A DNA stretch of 64,000 nt from an uncultured Saprospirales bacterium (lineage in GTDB: Bacteria; Bacteroidota; Bacteroidia; Chitinophagales; Saprospiraceae). Position 1 is the stretch's first letter. Each line of letters begins with the position of its first letter. The position numbers and the translations under genes were made by a program. The DNA lies in NCBI GenBank assembly GCA_937864265.1, contig CALMIR010000069.1, positions 1-64,000 of the forward strand, given 5' to 3'. Below the pieces are notes generated by a model, which was not told the origin of the DNA, did no database searches, and saw only the letters and a program-made list of their open reading frames with translations. Shown piece after piece: positions 35,592-46,700 of this stretch.

Positions 35592-37082
35592 ATGTATTTA
35601 CTCGGCTACGACATTGGCAGTTCTTCGATCAAAGCGGCACTCGTTGATGCAGAAACGGGCGCGGCGGTAGCTATTATACAATCGCCTGACAAAGAAATGC
35701 CCATACAGGCTGTACAACCCAATTGGGCAGAGCAACATCCATCGGTATGGTGGGAACATGTTTGCTTGGCCACCCAACAACTGATCCAACAAACGGGTAT
35801 AAATCCTGAAACGATAAAAGGCATAGGTATTTCTTACCAAATGCATGGTTTGGTATTGGTCGATAAGCAACAGCAAGTGCTTCGCCCTGCTATTATATGG
35901 TGTGATAGTCGCGCAGTGAAAATTGGAGCCTCCGCATTTGATGACCTAGGGGAAGAGCGATGTTTATCACAACTGTTGAATTCACCGGGCAACTTCACCG
36001 CCTCAAAATTAAGATGGGTCAAAGAAAATGAACCCGAGTTATATGAGCGTATGCATAAATTTATGCTGCCAGGCGATTACATCGCCATGCGCTTTACTGG
36101 TGAAATCGTCACCACACCTAGTGGCCTCTCCGAAGGCATTCTTTGGGATTTTTCAAAAAATGAGGTTTCTCAACTGGTCATGGATTACTATGGCTTTGCT
36201 ATGGAAAATGTGCCAACAGTCGCCCCTACCTGTTCGATTCAAGGCGTTTTGACTTTAGAAGCGGCAAAGGCTACCGGGCTGACTCCAGGCATACCAGTGG
36301 CTTACCGAGCAGGCGACCAGCCCAATAATGCCTTGTCGCTCAACGTGCTGCAACCAGGCGAAGTAGCCGCCACCGGGGGTACTTCCGGCGTTGTCTATGG
36401 TGTCGTCGATCGCCCCGCTTATGATCCCCTTTCAAGGGTCAATGGATTTGCACATGTCAATCACAGCGCCGACAATCCCCGAATAGGCATCTTGCTCTGC
36501 ATCAACGGTGCGGGCATTCAGTACAGTTGGGCCAGAAACCAGGTAGCCCCCGAGCAAATGAGCTACCCGGAAATGGAAAAATTGGCGGCCAATGTGCCTG
36601 TAGGTGCTGATGGATTGCGCATTTTACCTTTTGGAAATGGCGCAGAACGCATGCTGGGCAACAAAGAAACAGGCGCTCGAATCAACAACCTTCAGTTCAA
36701 TCGGCACGAACGCTCGCATTTCTACCGCGCTGCCTTGGAGGGTGTGGCCTTTTCTTTTGCTTATGGCATTAAAATTCTAAGGGAGATGGGGCTCAGTCTT
36801 CAAGTGATGAGGGTCGGCAATGACAATCTATTCCAATCCTCTATTTTTTCTTCTACCATTTCCAATTTGGTGCATAGCCGCATTGAAATCATAGAGACGA
36901 CAGGGGCTATTGGAGCGGCAAAAGCGGCTGGCGTCGCGACGGGTATTTACGCTTCGCTGACAGAAGCTATGAGCGGATCAAAAACATTGAAAATATACGA
37001 ACCCACACCGCAAAACGGCATCTATGAGAAAGCCTATGCACTTTGGGAGCAGGACTTGAGCAAGGCTTTGGCAATGGAATAA
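35592..37082 (+). CDS. xylB: Xylulokinase
   Basis: This 496-residue FGGY kinase phosphorylates D-xylulose to xylulose 5-phosphate with ATP. It has 'YLLGYDIGSSSIKAAL' at the N-terminus (D7), 'YQMHGLVLVDKQQQVLRP', the catalytic-base motif A-G-D-Q with D242, the 'ATGGTSGVVYG' nucleotide loop and 'TTGAIGAAKAAGVATGIY' near the end. The length is standard. It is a tandem paralogue of the kinase half of the upstream fusion but has no extension. xylA follows 39 bp later, so the two form one transcription unit for xylose entry into the pentose phosphate pathway. Confidence 0.95.
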   Translation: MYLLGYDIGSSSIKAALVDAETGAAVAIIQSPDKEMPIQAVQPNWAEQHPSVWWEHVCLATQQLIQQTGINPETIKGIGISYQMHGLVLVDKQQQVLRPAIIWCDSRAVKIGASAFDDLGEERCLSQLLNSPGNFTASKLRWVKENEPELYERMHKFMLPGDYIAMRFTGEIVTTPSGLSEGILWDFSKNEVSQLVMDYYGFAMENVPTVAPTCSIQGVLTLEAAKATGLTPGIPVAYRAGDQPNNALSLNVLQPGEVAATGGTSGVVYGVVDRPAYDPLSRVNGFAHVNHSADNPRIGILLCINGAGIQYSWARNQVAPEQMSYPEMEKLAANVPVGADGLRILPFGNGAERMLGNKETGARINNLQFNRHERSHFYRAALEGVAFSFAYGIKILREMGLSLQVMRVGNDNLFQSSIFSSTISNLVHSRIEIIETTGAIGAAKAAGVATGIYASLTEAMSGSKTLKIYEPTPQNGIYEKAYALWEQDLSKALAME

Positions 37083-37121
37083 AATGCAGCCAATCATAGG
37101 CTGCCCAATTCAAAACAATAC

Positions 37122-38468
37122 ATGGAAAAAACAAACAACGTTAGCATTACAAGCGGAGAAAAAGAGTACTTCAAAGGCATTGGTCGAATCGCTTATGAAG
37201 GAACGGCTTCTGATAATCCGCTTGCATTTCGATGGTACGATGAAAACAGGATCGTGCGCGGCAAAACCATGAAAGCACATTTCAAGTTTGCTGTGGCCTG
37301 GTGGCATACCTTCTGTGGTACGGGTGGCGATCCTTTTGGGTTGCCCACCAAAAATTTCCCCTGGCTTGCCGCTACAGACCCCATGCAACAAGCCAAAGAC
37401 AAAATGGATGCCGGATTTGAATTCATTACCAAAATGGGCATTCCATACTACTGCTTTCACGATTATGACCTGGTTGCGGAAGGCCCTACTTTAGCAGAAA
37501 GCGAAAAAAGGCTACACGAAATCACGGACTACGCCTGGCAAAAGCAGCAAGCATCAGGGGTGCAACTGCTTTGGGGTACGGCGAATCTATTTTCACATCC
37601 CCGCTACATGAACGGGGCAGCCACGAATCCCGATTTCCACGTCGTGGCCTATGCGGCGGCTCAGGTCAAAAATGCCCTGGACGCCACGATTAAGTTGGGC
37701 GGCGGCAATTATGTTTTCTGGGGCGGACGCGAAGGCTACATGTCTTTGCTGAATACCGATTTGAAAAGAGAGCTAGATCACATGGCCGCATTCTTGCACC
37801 TGGCCAAGGATTATGCCCGGGCTCAGGGCTTCAAAGGCACCTTTTTCATTGAGCCAAAGCCAATGGAGCCCAGCAAGCACCAATACGATTTTGACGCAGC
37901 TACCTGCATCGGATTCCTGCGCGAGTACGGCTTGGCCGATGACTTCAAGTTAAATCTGGAGTTCAACCACGCTACCCTGGCACAACATACCATGCAGCAC
38001 GAAATGCAAGTTGCAGCCAACGCCGGTATGTTGGGCAGCCTTGATGCCAATCGGGGTGACTACCAAAACGGCTGGGATACCGACCAATTCCCGGTCGATA
38101 TTTATGAATTGACCGAAGCCATGCTGGTCTTCTTGCAAGCAGGTGGATTGCAGGGCGGAGGCATTAATTTCGATGCCAAAACCCGCCGCAATTCTACCGA
38201 TCTGGCAGACATTTTTTATGCCCACATTTCAGGAATGGATGCCTTTGCACGGGCCTTACTTACAGCCGATGCCATTTTGGCTCATGGCCAATACGAAGCT
38301 TTAAGAACGGAACGCTATGCCTCCTTCGATGAAGGAATGGGCAAAGACTTCGAACAAGGAAAATTAAAATTGACCGATCTCGCGCAATGGGCTGCTGCCC
38401 AGGGCGAACCTGCCCAATACAGCGGCAAGCAAGAACTTTTTGAGCTAATACTTAACCGACATATTTAA
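37122..38468 (+). CDS. xylA: Xylose isomerase
   Basis: This 448-residue TIM-barrel enzyme interconverts D-xylose and D-xylulose with two divalent metal ions. The catalytic His-Asp pair is H113 and D116 in '[14 protein letters not shown]'. Further signatures are '[18 protein letters not shown]', '[18 protein letters not shown]' (metal glutamate and substrate lysine), '[13 protein letters not shown]' and '[19 protein letters not shown]'. The length and motifs match the larger (class II) isomerases. It is the second gene of xylB-xylA, and its product is the substrate of XylB. Two hairpins follow the stop codon. Confidence 0.97.
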   Translation: MEKTNNVSITSGEKEYFKGIGRIAYEGTASDNPLAFRWYDENRIVRGKTMKAHFKFAVAWWHTFCGTGGDPFGLPTKNFPWLAATDPMQQAKDKMDAGFEFITKMGIPYYCFHDYDLVAEGPTLAESEKRLHEITDYAWQKQQASGVQLLWGTANLFSHPRYMNGAATNPDFHVVAYAAAQVKNALDATIKLGGGNYVFWGGREGYMSLLNTDLKRELDHMAAFLHLAKDYARAQGFKGTFFIEPKPMEPSKHQYDFDAATCIGFLREYGLADDFKLNLEFNHATLAQHTMQHEMQVAANAGMLGSLDANRGDYQNGWDTDQFPVDIYELTEAMLVFLQAGGLQGGGINFDAKTRRNSTDLADIFYAHISGMDAFARALLTADAILAHGQYEALRTERYASFDEGMGKDFEQGKLKLTDLAQWAAAQGEPAQYSGKQELFELILNRHI

Positions 38469-38479
38469 GCAATAACCAA

Positions 38480-38505
38480 CATAGAAGGGGCACGCCCCTT
38501 CTATG
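38480..38505 (+). terminator. Hairpin just after xylA
   Basis: CATAGAAGGGG (38480-38490) and CCCCTTCTATG (38495-38505) form a perfect 11-bp stem with a 4-nt loop, 11 bp after the xylA stop. A weak T-rich tract (CAACTTTTAAG) follows. Confidence 0.6.
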
Positions 38506-38531
38506 CAACTTTTAAGTTTCATACATCAAGT

Positions 38532-38576
38532 ATTGCTCCGGCCTCCCCTACACCAGGGAGGTCGGCAAGCAATTTT
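38532..38576 (+). terminator. Second, long intrinsic terminator between xylA and susC
   Basis: ATTGCTCCGGCCTCCC (38532-38547) pairs with GGGAGGTCGG (38556-38565) and, after a 2-nt bulge, AGCAAT (38568-38573). The stem allows one G-U pair and is followed by TTTT. The doubled hairpins suggest that the xylBA and Sus units are separately controlled. Confidence 0.65.
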
Positions 38577-38649
38577 ACATCTATTGAAAACTCGTTAATC
38601 AAACTCACTTATAATTATGAAAACATCCATTTTCTTTTCCAACGAAAAA

Positions 38650-38690
38650 GTACCCCCTTAAAGATTGTCAGACAACCTAAAAGGAGGTAC
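38650..38690 (+). promoter_or_regulatory. Nested stem-loops in the susC leader
   Basis: GTACCCCCTT (38650-38659) pairs with AAGGAGGTAC (38681-38690) with one mismatch. Inside it TTGTC (38665-38669) pairs with GACAA (38671-38675). The structure ends 35 nt before the susC ATG, so it could be a leader RNA element or a binding site. Confidence 0.4.
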
Positions 38691-38725
38691 CATCTAATTA
38701 ACAAACTTTAATTTCTTTTTTAAAC

Positions 38726-41700
38726 ATGAAAAAGCGATATGTTCTAAAGCTTTCTACCCACTGGAGTTTCATCAGGCCGGGGGGTCTTACCTTACTATTT
38801 TTGCTGATTTTTACACTGGCAGCGGTTGCGCAAGTCGTCAACATCTCTGGTGTAGTAACAGATGAAGACGGGATTGGCTTACCGGGTGTCAATGTCTTAG
38901 TTGAAGGAACAACCACCGGTACCATTACGGATGTTGACGGAAAGTATGCTGTCAATGCCGACAAAGGGGCAAAGTTAATATTTTCCTTCACAGGTTACGC
39001 CAGTCAGACGATTATTGTTGGCAACAGTACCGTTATTGATGTCGATTTGGCGCCTAACGCCGAAATTCTGGAAGAAGTCGTAGTAACCGGTTATTCTTCT
39101 CAAAGGAAACGGGACATCACAGGTGCGGTAGCCGTTGTTGATGCCGACGAATTGAACAAAATTCAGGCTTCCAGCTTCACACAAAAACTGGAAGGCCGGG
39201 CTGCTGGGGTTACCATCTCTACTTCTGGTGAGCCTGGGGAAGGCACCACCGTTCGCATCCGGGGTATCAGTTCTTTCCAAAGCAATGACCCTCTGTACGT
39301 CATTGACGGAGTACCCGTTCAGGATAACTACAGCACGGGCTTCAACCCAAACGATATTGAAAGCATTCAGGTGTTGAAAGATGCCTCTGCGGCTTCCATT
39401 TATGGCTCTCGCGCCAACAATGGGGTAGTTATCATTACGACCAAAAAGGGGAAATCCGGCAAAACCCGTGTGACGTATGACGCCTACGCCGGTGTACAAT
39501 CACCTGTCAGCACGCCTGATTATCTGATAATAGATCCGCTCGATTATTCCGACTATGTGTGGACAAGGCACGAAAATGCAGGACAGGTAGTTGATGCCGC
39601 CAACCCATATAGCCTCGGCAGAGGTGTTTTGCCTACTTACTCCTTCCCTGCCGGTAACGATGCCGACGAAAAAGACTATTCCTACCCAGACAACATCATC
39701 ATGCGTGCCAACCATGATGGCACCGATTGGTTCGACCAGGTTTTTGATCCAGCCTGGGTAACCGAGCACAACATCGGTGTGTCTGGTGGCAATGACTTTG
39801 GCAGTTACTACTTTTCTACCAGCTACCTCGATCAAAATGGTACAATGATCAACAACTATTTCAACCGGATATCTGTACGCGCCAATACCGAATTCAAAGC
39901 TGGCCGTTTCAAATTCGGTGAAAACCTACTGTTGACCCGTTCTACTTCTGTAGGCCAGGACGGTATCAGCGGTGGAAATCAGGATGAACAAGGGATAATG
40001 ACCTGGACAACTTTGATGAACCCGCTTACCCCCGTGTATGATGTAGCGGGCAATTTCGGCGGAGATAAAGCCCCCGGGGTCAGTAATGGCAGTAACCCGC
40101 TTGCCCAGGTTGTTCGTGCAAAAGACAACCAGGGGCGTTTTTACCGGGTATTGGGCAATGCCTTTGCCGAGCTGACGATTTTTGATGGCCTTACGGCAAG
40201 AACGAGCTTTGGCGCCAACTTCTCCAACAACTTTACCGGCGGCTTTAACTTCCCAACCTGGGAAAACCGGGAAGTGAATTCCACCAACGGCTGGAGCGAA
40301 AACTGGAGCAACGGCTTCAACTGGACGTGGACCAATACGCTGACCTATGATAATTTGTTCGCTGAAAAACATGCCTTGCGGGTTTTGGTCGGTTATGAAG
40401 CCATCAAAGGAACTTTCCGCAGCATCAATGGCGGTTTGAGTGCTTACTTCACCAACGACATCAACGCTTGGTATTTAAACACAGGTTTGGCCGACCCAGG
40501 ATCCAGGACGGTCTCCAGTAGTGGTTCTTTCAATGCATTGGTATCCGCATTTGGTAAGATCGACTATGCTTTCAGCGATAAATACCTGCTTAGTTTAACC
40601 ATCAGAAGAGACGGTTCTTCTAATTTTGGCGATGAAAAATACGGTATCTTCCCTGCCTTCAGCGTCGGATGGCGCATCAGCCAAGAAGACTTCCTGAAGG
40701 ATGTGGAATGGCTAACAGATTTGAAGCTCCGTTACGGCTGGGGCATCACGGGTAACCAGAATATTCCGGGCGGCAATGCTTTTGACCGCTTTGGTGGAGG
40801 TACTGCTTCTACTTTCTACGATATCAATGGCACCAATACAGGATTGGCCACTGGCTATACCTTGACCAACAGAGGAAACCCGGGCACAAAATGGGAAGAA
40901 AATAAGTCTTCCAACATCGGTTTTGACCTTTCTGTAGCTGAAGGCAAGCTGAACCTGGTTGTCGATGTTTACAACCGTACCGTTGATGGCTTGTTGTTTC
41001 CGGCAGAATTGCCTGGTACTGCGGGCACTGCTGCTCCGGCCTACGTCAATATCGGCTCTATGGAAAACAAAGGCTTTGACGTGGGTCTGGATTTCCAAAA
41101 CAGGGTCTCATCCAATTTCGGATATGACCTTGCGCTTACTTTTTCCCAATACAAAAACGAGATCATCAGCATCGACGGCAGTTCTACCTCTTTTTTCCCA
41201 ACTGGCTTTGACTCCCGTATCGGTATCGTCAACATCAACCAATTGGGCGCTTCCATTTCTTCTTTCTATGGCTACACCTTAGACGGTGTCTTCCGCACAC
41301 AAGCGGAAGTAGATGCCCATGCCACTCAAGATGGCGCTGCGGTAGGTCGTTTCCGCTTCAAAGACATCGATAGCTTCGATGACGAAGGAAAATTGACCGG
41401 CCAACCCGATGGCGTTATCAACGATGCCGATAAAGGAGTAATTGGTAGCCCGCACCCCGACTTCACTTTGGGCTTCAATCTCGGCTTGCGGGTACGCAAC
41501 TTCGATTTTACCGCTTTCTTATTTGGAACTTTTGGCAACCAGATTTTCAATTACAACCGCTTATTTGACACTTTTGGTTTGTTCAATTCCAACGTGCGCA
41601 AAGAGGTGCTGACCGAATCCTTTAGCGATTCTAATCCTAATGGCTCCCTGCCCAAGCTGGATGTAGATGATACTTTCAGCCAGCAGCCCAGCTCCTTTTA

Positions 41701-41992
41701 TGTCGAGGATGGTTCTTATGTCCGCTTGAAATCACTCCAATTGGGCTACACGTTCCCCAAATCTTTCCTGGGTAACACGTTCAGCTCTTTGCGAATTTAC
41801 GTCCAAGGACAAAACTTGCTGACTTTTACCAACTACTCTGGCCTAGACCCTGCCCTGTCCAATTTTGGTGTACAAGATTCCAATCCGAACGACCCGAACA
41901 GCGCCATCAGCGCTGACCTTTGGACGGGTTTTGATTTCGGAAACTATCCGTCTAGCAAAATCATCATGTTTGGTGTGAACGCAGGTTTCTAA
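38726..41992 (+). CDS. SusC/RagA family TonB-dependent outer-membrane receptor
   Basis: This is a 1088-residue outer-membrane importer with a signal peptide ending near 'LAAVAQ', a carboxypeptidase D-like regulatory domain (about 38-125, 'ISGVVTDEDGIGLPGVNVLV'), a plug domain (about 130-240, 'LYVIDGVPVQDNY', 'KDASAASIYGSRANNGVVII') and a beta-barrel of about 850 residues ending in 'SSKIIMFGVNAGF'. SusC proteins import oligosaccharides, powered by TonB, with SusD as lid. It is followed 25 bp later by susD. Because it lies directly after xylBA and before a GH3 gene, the expected substrates are xylo-oligosaccharides. That is inferred from context, not visible in the protein. Confidence 0.95.
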   Translation: MKKRYVLKLSTHWSFIRPGGLTLLFLLIFTLAAVAQVVNISGVVTDEDGIGLPGVNVLVEGTTTGTITDVDGKYAVNADKGAKLIFSFTGYASQTIIVGNSTVIDVDLAPNAEILEEVVVTGYSSQRKRDITGAVAVVDADELNKIQASSFTQKLEGRAAGVTISTSGEPGEGTTVRIRGISSFQSNDPLYVIDGVPVQDNYSTGFNPNDIESIQVLKDASAASIYGSRANNGVVIITTKKGKSGKTRVTYDAYAGVQSPVSTPDYLIIDPLDYSDYVWTRHENAGQVVDAANPYSLGRGVLPTYSFPAGNDADEKDYSYPDNIIMRANHDGTDWFDQVFDPAWVTEHNIGVSGGNDFGSYYFSTSYLDQNGTMINNYFNRISVRANTEFKAGRFKFGENLLLTRSTSVGQDGISGGNQDEQGIMTWTTLMNPLTPVYDVAGNFGGDKAPGVSNGSNPLAQVVRAKDNQGRFYRVLGNAFAELTIFDGLTARTSFGANFSNNFTGGFNFPTWENREVNSTNGWSENWSNGFNWTWTNTLTYDNLFAEKHALRVLVGYEAIKGTFRSINGGLSAYFTNDINAWYLNTGLADPGSRTVSSSGSFNALVSAFGKIDYAFSDKYLLSLTIRRDGSSNFGDEKYGIFPAFSVGWRISQEDFLKDVEWLTDLKLRYGWGITGNQNIPGGNAFDRFGGGTASTFYDINGTNTGLATGYTLTNRGNPGTKWEENKSSNIGFDLSVAEGKLNLVVDVYNRTVDGLLFPAELPGTAGTAAPAYVNIGSMENKGFDVGLDFQNRVSSNFGYDLALTFSQYKNEIISIDGSSTSFFPTGFDSRIGIVNINQLGASISSFYGYTLDGVFRTQAEVDAHATQDGAAVGRFRFKDIDSFDDEGKLTGQPDGVINDADKGVIGSPHPDFTLGFNLGLRVRNFDFTAFLFGTFGNQIFNYNRLFDTFGLFNSNVRKEVLTESFSDSNPNGSLPKLDVDDTFSQQPSSFYVEDGSYVRLKSLQLGYTFPKSFLGNTFSSLRIYVQGQNLLTFTNYSGLDPALSNFGVQDSNPNDPNSAISADLWTGFDFGNYPSSKIIMFGVNAGF

Positions 41993-42017
41993 TTAACAAA
42001 TTTGAAAATTTTGACCA

Positions 42018-43703
42018 ATGAAAAAGCTATTATTTGCTATATGTTTTGCAGGTCTTTCCGGCGCTATTTTTTGGGCCTGCTCCGATGAGTTTTTGGAAGC
42101 GCCACCTCAAGCCCTGCTCGATGAAGGCACTTTGGGCAACCAGGCCGGTGTTGAAGCAGCCTTGATTTCTGCCTATTCTATGCTTGATGGCTGGAATGAT
42201 GACTGGGGCACATTCAGCCCACCATGGGGTGCTGCTGGTAGCAACTGGATTTGGGGTAGTGTGACTACCGACGAAGCCTACAAAGGCTCAGAATCTGGCG
42301 ACCAGTTTGAAATCCAACAGATCGAATTGTACCAGTGGGCACCTGGAAATGTGTATCTCAACGTAAAATTCCAGGCTTTGTATGAAGGCATTGCCCGTTC
42401 TAACGCTACCATCAATTTGATGAATAATTCAGAGGATATTACTGATAAGGAACGTATCGAAGGTGAAGCCCGCTTCTTGAGAGCGCATTACCACTTCGAT
42501 GCCTGGAAATTGTGGAAAAACATTCCCTACTACACAGAAGCAGACGAAGATTTTAGAAAACCCAATACGGACGATATTGTTCCCAATATCATTGAAGACT
42601 TCCAGTTTGCGATCACCAACCTGCCAGAATCTCAAGGTGCGGTAGGCAGGGCCAATAAACTGGCAGCTCAAGCCTACCTCGGTAAGGTGTATTTGTACAA
42701 CGGTAATTTCAGTGCTGCTAAGGAGCAATTCGATGCGGTAGTGAATAGCGGCAAATATGCCCTGTTGCCTTGCTTCCACGATGTATTTACGCAGGAAATG
42801 GAGAATGGAAGTGAAATGATTTTCTCCATTCAAGCTTCTGTTAACGACGGTAGCACGGAAGGGCAAAACGGCAACTTTGCCGATCGTTTGAGGTACCCGA
42901 ACGGCGGCGGCACCTTCTCCTGCTGTGGTTTCCACCAGCCTTCTCAAAACCTGGTGAACTCCCATAAAGTGGATGCCAACGGCTTGCCCTTGCCCAGTTC
43001 TTTCAACGGCAGCGATGTCACCATCAGTGATCCAGTAGATCCGCGTTTGGACTGGACGGTAGGCCGTGACGATGTGCCCTTCTTAGAGTACGGCTTGCAC
43101 TCGCCTGCCTGGATCAGAGCCAGGTCATTTGCGGGGCCTTTTAGCGCTAAAAAATTCATCCACGATCCGGGCGAAAACGTGGCCAGCAGTTGGAATAACC
43201 AACAATTGAGCACCATCAATGTACCCATTATTCGGTATGCCGATGTGCTGCTGATGCTGGCAGAATGTGAAGTGGAATTGAATAACCTGGAACGGGCACG
43301 CGAACTGGTCAATATGGTTCGGGAAAGAGCAGGCGGTTGCGCCCAAGGCCCCGATGGCGGCGCTACGGCCATTGATGATGCGGGTATTACTTGGGCGACT
43401 TACCGGGTAGGTACTTACACAGCTACCTGGACCGATCAGAATGCCGCACGCACCGCGGTGCGTTTTGAGCGCAAGCTGGAATTGGCGCTGGAAGGTCATC
43501 GCCTTTTCGACTTGAGAAGATGGGGGGTTGCCCAACAAGTGATCAATGACGAATACCTGCCTATCGAAAAAACCAAGCGTACCTATTTGAATGATTCCAA
43601 TGGTTTGGAGGATCGCCATGCCTTGTATCCACTGCCTTCTGTGCAAATAGAGCTGAGTAAAGTGGATGGTGTCCCACAATTGAAACAGAATACCGGTTAC
43701 TGA
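42018..43703 (+). CDS. SusD/RagB family surface lipoprotein
   Basis: This is a 561-residue lipoprotein. The signal peptide ends at the lipid-carrying C21 ('GAIFWACSDEFLEAPPQ'). The rest is the helical SusD fold: an N-terminal TPR region ('GVEAALISAYSMLDGWNDDW', 'RFLRAHYHFDAWKLWKNIPY') and the C-terminal 'AVRFERKLELALEGHRLFDLRRWG' signature, cited here as RFERKLELALEGHRLFDL. SusD proteins cap the SusC barrel and bind the incoming glycan. The pair with the preceding susC is clear from spacing and order. The probable ligand is xylo-oligosaccharide. Confidence 0.95.
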   Translation: MKKLLFAICFAGLSGAIFWACSDEFLEAPPQALLDEGTLGNQAGVEAALISAYSMLDGWNDDWGTFSPPWGAAGSNWIWGSVTTDEAYKGSESGDQFEIQQIELYQWAPGNVYLNVKFQALYEGIARSNATINLMNNSEDITDKERIEGEARFLRAHYHFDAWKLWKNIPYYTEADEDFRKPNTDDIVPNIIEDFQFAITNLPESQGAVGRANKLAAQAYLGKVYLYNGNFSAAKEQFDAVVNSGKYALLPCFHDVFTQEMENGSEMIFSIQASVNDGSTEGQNGNFADRLRYPNGGGTFSCCGFHQPSQNLVNSHKVDANGLPLPSSFNGSDVTISDPVDPRLDWTVGRDDVPFLEYGLHSPAWIRARSFAGPFSAKKFIHDPGENVASSWNNQQLSTINVPIIRYADVLLMLAECEVELNNLERARELVNMVRERAGGCAQGPDGGATAIDDAGITWATYRVGTYTATWTDQNAARTAVRFERKLELALEGHRLFDLRRWGVAQQVINDEYLPIEKTKRTYLNDSNGLEDRHALYPLPSVQIELSKVDGVPQLKQNTGY

Positions 43704-43789
43704 TTTTTTTTGACTGAAAAATAAGGTTGCTCAACCTGGGAGGTAGTCAACAGACTGCCTCCCGATTTTCAACTCCATCCCATTCAGCT

Positions 43790-46700
43790 ATGATCAAGAA
43801 TTGCTTACTCTCGTTATCATTGCTTGGAATGGCGCTCTCTTGTCAGTCGCCACCATCGCCCGCGAAGCAAGCAGCTAATGCTTTGTTTCAAAAAATGCTG
43901 CCCGAGCAAACAGGCATTGATTTTGTCAACGAAGTTGAGGACGGCGAATACTTCAACGTGCTTACTTATCGCAATTTTTACAATGGCGGAGGTGTTGCGC
44001 TTGGCGATGTCAACAACGACGGGCTGACCGATGTGTATTTCACAGCCAATATGCGATCCAATAAGTTGTATTTGAACAAAGGCAACTGGCAGTTTGAAGA
44101 CATTACCGAAAAGGCAGGCGTTGCCGGACGTATTGGCTGGAGTACCGGTGTCGCGATGGCTGATGTTAACGGTGACGGCTGGCTCGACATTTATGTGTGC
44201 AACTCTGGCGATATCGCTGGAAACAACAAAGAGAACGAACTTTTCATCAACAACGGCAATTTGACCTTCACCGAAAAAGCCCGCGATTTCCAACTCAATG
44301 ACCATGGCTACACCACACATGCTTCTTTTTTCGACTATGACCTGGATGGCGACCTCGATGCTTACATATTGAACAATTCCTACAAAGACCCCGAACGAAT
44401 TGAAGCCTTCAAACAAACCCGAACGGAAAAAGACGATCAGGGCGGAGATAAATTGTTCAGAAACGATGGTGCGACCTTTACCAACGTGACGGATGAGGCC
44501 GGTATTTACAACAGTCCCATTGGCTTTGGTTTGGGCGTATCGGTCAGCGACTTAAATGGCGACTTGTACCCGGATATTTACATCAGCAACGATTTCTGGG
44601 AACGGGATTATTTGTACATCAATCAGGGTAACGGCACTTTTTCGGAAGAATTGCCCCAACGCATCAGCCTATGTTCCATATCTAGCATGGGTGCCGATGT
44701 GGCCGACTTGAACAATGATGGCAATGCCGATATTTTCACGACTGATATGCTGGCTGCCGATAACTACCGCCTCAAAGCCATGACGCTTTTCGATCCCTAC
44801 TACCTGGGCGATTACAAATTTCGCGCGGATTATCACCACCAAATTCTGCAAAACTGCCTCCAAATCAACAACGGACAGGCTCATTTTCAGGAACTGGCCC
44901 ACCTCTCCGGGGTATCGGCTACCGATTGGAGCTGGGGTGCTTTGATCTTTGATTTCGACAACAACGGCTGGAAGGATATTTTTGTATGTAACGCCATTTT
45001 CCACGAAATCATGTACCTCGATTTCACCAGTTTCATCAACGACAAGGAAGCGATTAAAAAGGTAGTCGTGGATAAAGGTAAATTTGACTGGCGTGATTTT
45101 GCTGAATTCATGCCTTCCAATGCACTACCCAATTACGCCTTTGTCAATAGCCTGTCCAACACAAGTGCGTCCCCTATTCCCGTTTTCCTGGATCAGGCTC
45201 AAGAATTGGGCTTGGGCGAATCCAGCTTCAGCAATGGTGCGGCCTATGGCGATTTGGATAACGATGGCGATCTGGATTTGGTGGTGAATAATGTCAACAT
45301 GCCTTGCTTTGTTTACCAAAACAGGAGCAATGAACAGACCGAGAACCATTTTTTGAAAATAAAATTTGAAGGAAAATCAGGTAATCCCCTGGGAATAGGT
45401 GCTCAAGTGAAGCTGGAATCCAATGGTCAATCCCAACTTTTACAGCATTTTCCCCAACGGGGCTTTCAGAGCAGTGTAGAGCCTGGTTTATTGTTTGGGC
45501 TGGGTGCTAATCCATCGATTGATCAGCTAACTGTCATCTGGCCAGACAAACAAGTACAGATTTTGGAAAACCTCCCCGCCGACCAAACGATTACCCTCAA
45601 GCAAAACGAAACGAAAAACGTTTATACCTCAACAAAGACCAATTACTCGCCCATTTTTCAGGAAACCAGTGCCTCCAGTATCAAAGGCAATGCAACCCAC
45701 GTAGAAAACCGATTCAACGATTTCAATTACGAAAACCTCCTGCCCAGAATGCTCTCCACCGACAGCCCTAAAATTATTCGGGGCGATTTGAATGGTGACG
45801 GCCAAGAAGATTTTATTTTAACAGGTGCCGCCGGTGATCCCGATAAGCTGTTTTTCCAGGAAAACGGGAGTTGGCGGGAAGTTCCAAACTGGCAACCCGC
45901 AGCGGATATTGCCCTAGAGACTACCTGTGGCCTCATCTTTGACGCCGATGCCGACGGAGACAACGACATTTTACTGGGAGCCGGTGGCAACGAATTTCAC
46001 CGAGGTTTCGACCATTTCAGGCTACGATATTACGACAACGATGGGAAAGGCCATTTTACGAATGTAAAAGAAAAAGCACCTCCTGCTGCGGGTATGGTTT
46101 CGTGCATCGTACCCGGTGATATTGATCTGGACGGCGATCTCGACCTTTTCATCGGCGGGCGGGCAGTGCCGGGCAACTACGGCTTGTTTCCGCGCAGCTT
46201 TCTCCTGCTCAACGAGCGCAACGGGCGTTGGGTGGATGTATCCCGCCAGGAATTGGGCAATGCCGGTATGGTGAGCGACGCGGTATTCGACGACACGGAC
46301 GGCGATGGCGATGCCGACTTGCTGGTGCTGGGCGATTGGCTACCCGTCATGCATTTTGAAAACGACAACGGGCGCTTCCTTTTTTCAAAAAAACAAACCC
46401 AACAGCCCTACAGCGGTTGGTGGACCTGCATCGAGCCAGCCGACCTGGATGGGGACGGCGATACCGATTTCGTATTGGGCAATTGGGGCTTGAATTCCAA
46501 GTTCAAAGCCACCCCAGAACGCCCCATTACTATGTATGTCAAGGATTTTGACGATAACGAGAAAACAGAGTTTGTCATCAACTGGTATCCACCCCTCGAT
46601 AGCCAGGCTTGGCCTTTTCCGGGCAAAATGGATATGACCCAACAAATTCCATCGCTAAAAAAGAAAGCGTTGAAGTTTGAAGATTACGCCCATCTGACCT

